Shown here: positions 6,324-7,980 of the stretch, one piece after another
How positions within the stretch are numbered: the first letter of the stretch is position 1
Layout of the letters: each line of letters opens with the position of its first letter
Assembly (NCBI GenBank): GCA_009726075.1
Contig: WLND01000058.1
Location: 1 to 7,980, forward strand
Direction: 5' to 3'
Source: Actinomycetota bacterium
GTDB lineage: Bacteria > Actinomycetota > Actinomycetes > S36-B12
DNA length: 7,980 nucleotides
Position numbers and translations under genes: made by a program
Notes under the pieces: generated by a model
The model's database searches: none
What the model was told of the DNA's origin: nothing
What the model saw: the letters and a program-made list of their open reading frames with translations, nothing else

Positions 6324-6917
6324 GTGCAGGTGCGGCCGCTTTCAATCGACGGAGTGTGGGAGTTCACCCCACTGCTCCGCCCCGACGACCGGGGCGTGTT
6401 CCTGGAGTCGTTCAAGGAATCGGTGCTCGCCGAGGCAATCGGGCACGAGTTCACCCTCCAGCAGATGAATATCTCGGTCTCGCGGGTCGGCACGGTTCGC
6501 GGCGTGCACTTCGCGCTCGTTCCCCCCGGCCAGGCGAAGTACGTGCAGTGCTTTGCTGGGCGCATCCTCGATGTGGTCGTCGATATCCGGGTGGGGTCGC
6601 CCACCTTCGGACAATGGGACGCCGTCGAGCTCGACGACGAGAATCGCGCCGGGCTTTACATCGCCGAGGGCCTCGGACATGCGTTCTGCGCGCTGTCCGA
6701 CTCGGCCACGGTCGGCTATCTCTGCTCGACCCCCTACTCGCCCGGCCGGGAGTTCGGCATCCACCCGCTCGACCCGGCGCTCGCGCTGCCGTGGCCCGAT
6801 GGTGCTGGCTCGGTGCTCTCCGAGAAGGATGCCGCGGCCCCGACCCTGGCCGAGGCGGCGGCATCCGGACTGCTGCCGACCTACGAGCAGTCGAAAGCCT
6901 TCATCGCGACCCTCTGA
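6324..6917 (+). CDS. rmlC: dTDP-4-dehydrorhamnose 3,5-epimerase family protein
   Basis: The frame is open far to the left, but the protein starts at the GTG at 6324 (197 aa, normal for RmlC) or two codons later at 6330. The extended -10 just upstream favours 6324 as a leaderless start. The RmlC cupin pattern is clear: DRGVFLESF at 22-30, QQMNIS at 46-51, RGVHF at 59-63, AKYVQC at 71-76, LDVVVDIRVGSPTFGQW at 82-98, GLGHAF at 116-121, Y132 before STPYSP, and LSEKDAAAPTLAEA at 165-178. H62, Y132 and D169 fit the catalytic His, Tyr and Asp positions known for RmlC. The enzyme would invert C3 and C5 of dTDP-4-keto-6-deoxy-D-glucose in the cytoplasm, giving the precursor of dTDP-L-rhamnose. RmlA, RmlB and RmlD are not in the window, so a related dTDP-sugar product is possible. 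Confidence 0.92.
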   Translation: MQVRPLSIDGVWEFTPLLRPDDRGVFLESFKESVLAEAIGHEFTLQQMNISVSRVGTVRGVHFALVPPGQAKYVQCFAGRILDVVVDIRVGSPTFGQWDAVELDDENRAGLYIAEGLGHAFCALSDSATVGYLCSTPYSPGREFGIHPLDPALALPWPDGAGSVLSEKDAAAPTLAEAAASGLLPTYEQSKAFIATL

Positions 6918-6938
6918 GCATCCCTCGTGGCTCGGTCG

Positions 6939-7980
6939 TCAGCCGATCGGACCACGGGGCTTGAGGTCGACCCCCGGCACATCGGACGTGTCGAGCCTGA
7001 GGCCCGGGCCGGACGGCACCGCCCCGGCCCACCACGCGAGCGCCGTCTGGCTCAGTGCGTACTCCTCGCGGCCGAGGGCATAGGACTCCTCGACCCCGCC
7101 CTTGTCGTAGATGCGACCGTCGTTGTAGCGCAGTTGCATGCCGCGCGTGTCGCGGGCGTGGGCGGCAAGGTTCGCTGCGGCGTGGGTGTCGGGCGCCGAG
7201 TAGATGGCGGCGAACGAGTCGACGCCGGTGAAGGTTGCCGGCCGGCGCGCGCCCCACTTGACGCCCTGCGGGTAGTAGATCTGGCCGCCCGGCTTGTAGA
7301 CGATGCCGCCGGGCGCTGCGTAGGGCGGCGAGGTGAACTTCACGACGGTGAGCGCCCGGTACACGATGTCGGCGTTGAGGAACATGGCCTCGGGCACCGG
7401 CACGCTCGCATTGCGCAGCATGCTCGCCGACCACCACAGATGCATGACGTTCTGGATGTAGTCGGGATTGATGATGCCGTGGTTCGTGATCGTGCCGTCC
7501 TCGTTGGCATTCGTGCCCGGCAGGTTCTTGCTGATGTTCACGCCGTTCACGACCACGTTGTTGGTCAGGTCACTTGGTCGCGCGAACGCTGCGATCGAGT
7601 ACTCGACGATCGTCTTGCGCCAGGTCTCGGCCCTCTTGTCGGTCGGCATCATCGCCAGCGCCAGCGAGGGGGCGGTGAGATCCCAGGACACCTCGTCGGC
7701 CTTCGAGTTGCCAGGCGAGATCTCGATGCCGTTGCGGGTCCGGTAGTAGTGCGGCCCTCGGGCGGCCACGGCGTCGGCCTCGGACGACACCATTGATGCC
7801 ACGTAGGCGCGCTCCTGCGGGCTGAGCTGCTCCCAGAGCAGCCAGCCAGCCTGCCCTGCAGACGCCGCCCACAGGGCCGACTGCCACTGCAGGCCCCAGC
7901 CGCCGGGGGTCACCGACGCATGCTGGCAGGCAATGCTGCGCAGTTGCCATTTCGCGTAGGCGAGGAGTTTGGCTCGGGTG
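6939..7980 (-). CDS. C-terminal part of an unrecognised protein, likely alpha/alpha-barrel-type exported protein (5' end outside window)
   Basis: The frame is open from the right edge to a TGA at 6939-6941, giving 346 residues without a definite start. A GTG at 7913 is in frame, but the codons before it (KLLAYAKWQLRSIACQHAS) continue the same protein. It is rich in Trp, Tyr and Ala. Conserved-looking blocks are GGWGLQWQSALWAA (about 26-39), NSKADEVSWDLTAPSLALAMM (91-111), GTNANEDGTITNHGIINPDY (155-174) and GGVEESYALGREEYALSQTALAWW (about 294-317). Repeated amphipathic helices suggest an alpha/alpha-toroid like those of polysaccharide lyases and glycoside hydrolases. The NxxEDGTxxNH block recalls uncharacterised actinobacterial secreted proteins, from memory. 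No catalytic assignment is possible, and a signal peptide would lie outside the window. It converges on the epimerase gene with 21 bp between stops and no hairpin there. Confidence 0.8.
   Translation of the reverse strand, partial: TRAKLLAYAKWQLRSIACQHASVTPGGWGLQWQSALWAASAGQAGWLLWEQLSPQERAYVASMVSSEADAVAARGPHYYRTRNGIEISPGNSKADEVSWDLTAPSLALAMMPTDKRAETWRKTIVEYSIAAFARPSDLTNNVVVNGVNISKNLPGTNANEDGTITNHGIINPDYIQNVMHLWWSASMLRNASVPVPEAMFLNADIVYRALTVVKFTSPPYAAPGGIVYKPGGQIYYPQGVKWGARRPATFTGVDSFAAIYSAPDTHAAANLAAHARDTRGMQLRYNDGRIYDKGGVEESYALGREEYALSQTALAWWAGAVPSGPGLRLDTSDVPGVDLKPRGPIG

Noticed and set aside
6305..6345. Minus-strand TTGAAA and TATCAG as a -35/-10 pair for the DUF1972 glycosyltransferase gene
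   Set aside because: The spacer is 27 bases, too long for a sigma-70-type promoter, so the pair was not called.
6918..6938. Terminator between the convergent epimerase and right-edge gene
   Set aside because: The 21-bp gap holds no stem of useful length and no T-tract.

Overview
The window looks like a stretch of a high-GC Gram-positive (actinobacterial) chromosome, plausibly Microbacteriaceae-like. GC is high, third codon positions are strongly G/C, GTG starts are frequent, and 4-bp stop/start overlaps are used. The lineage is inferred from composition and gene families; no marker gene is present. Nearly all recognisable genes concern assembly or modification of a cell-surface polysaccharide, probably one containing rhamnose.

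Layout, left to right. (1) 2-400 (+): the 3' end of an unrecognised gene. It converges on the main minus-strand cluster across a 106-bp gap holding a 10-bp perfect inverted repeat. (2) 507-4185 (-): read 5' to 3' on the minus strand, a 64-aa single-helix membrane protein, a NoeA-like two-domain protein (N-terminal conserved domain plus C-terminal SAM methyltransferase), and a membrane-anchored sulfatase/LtaS-fold enzyme. The last two overlap by 4 bp. (3) 4186-4278: a 93-bp gap with a 16-bp imperfect direct repeat. (4) 4279-6263 (-): a DUF1972-type glycosyltransferase followed, with a 4-bp overlap, by a family 2 glycosyltransferase. (5) 6264-6323: a 60-bp divergent region with an extended -10 element placed for a leaderless transcript. 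(6) 6324-6917 (+): a dTDP-4-dehydrorhamnose 3,5-epimerase-family protein (RmlC-like). (7) 6939-7980 (-): the 3' part of a large unrecognised protein that runs off the right edge.

How the genes may work together (inference): the epimerase supplies a dTDP-6-deoxyhexose such as dTDP-L-rhamnose. The two glycosyltransferases build a repeat unit or linker from such donors on the cytoplasmic side. The membrane sulfatase-fold enzyme, which has Thr at the likely nucleophile position rather than the Cys/Ser of true sulfatases, may decorate the exported glycan with a phospho-group, as GacH does on the streptococcal rhamnose polysaccharide. The most interesting unit is the small membrane protein / NoeA-like protein / sulfatase-fold enzyme cassette. 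The NoeA-like N-terminal domain carries a D-x4-N ... D pattern with the spacing of a protein-kinase/aminoglycoside-kinase active site, which suggests a kinase-like domain fused to a methyltransferase. No tRNA, rRNA, CRISPR array, insertion sequence or transposase was seen.
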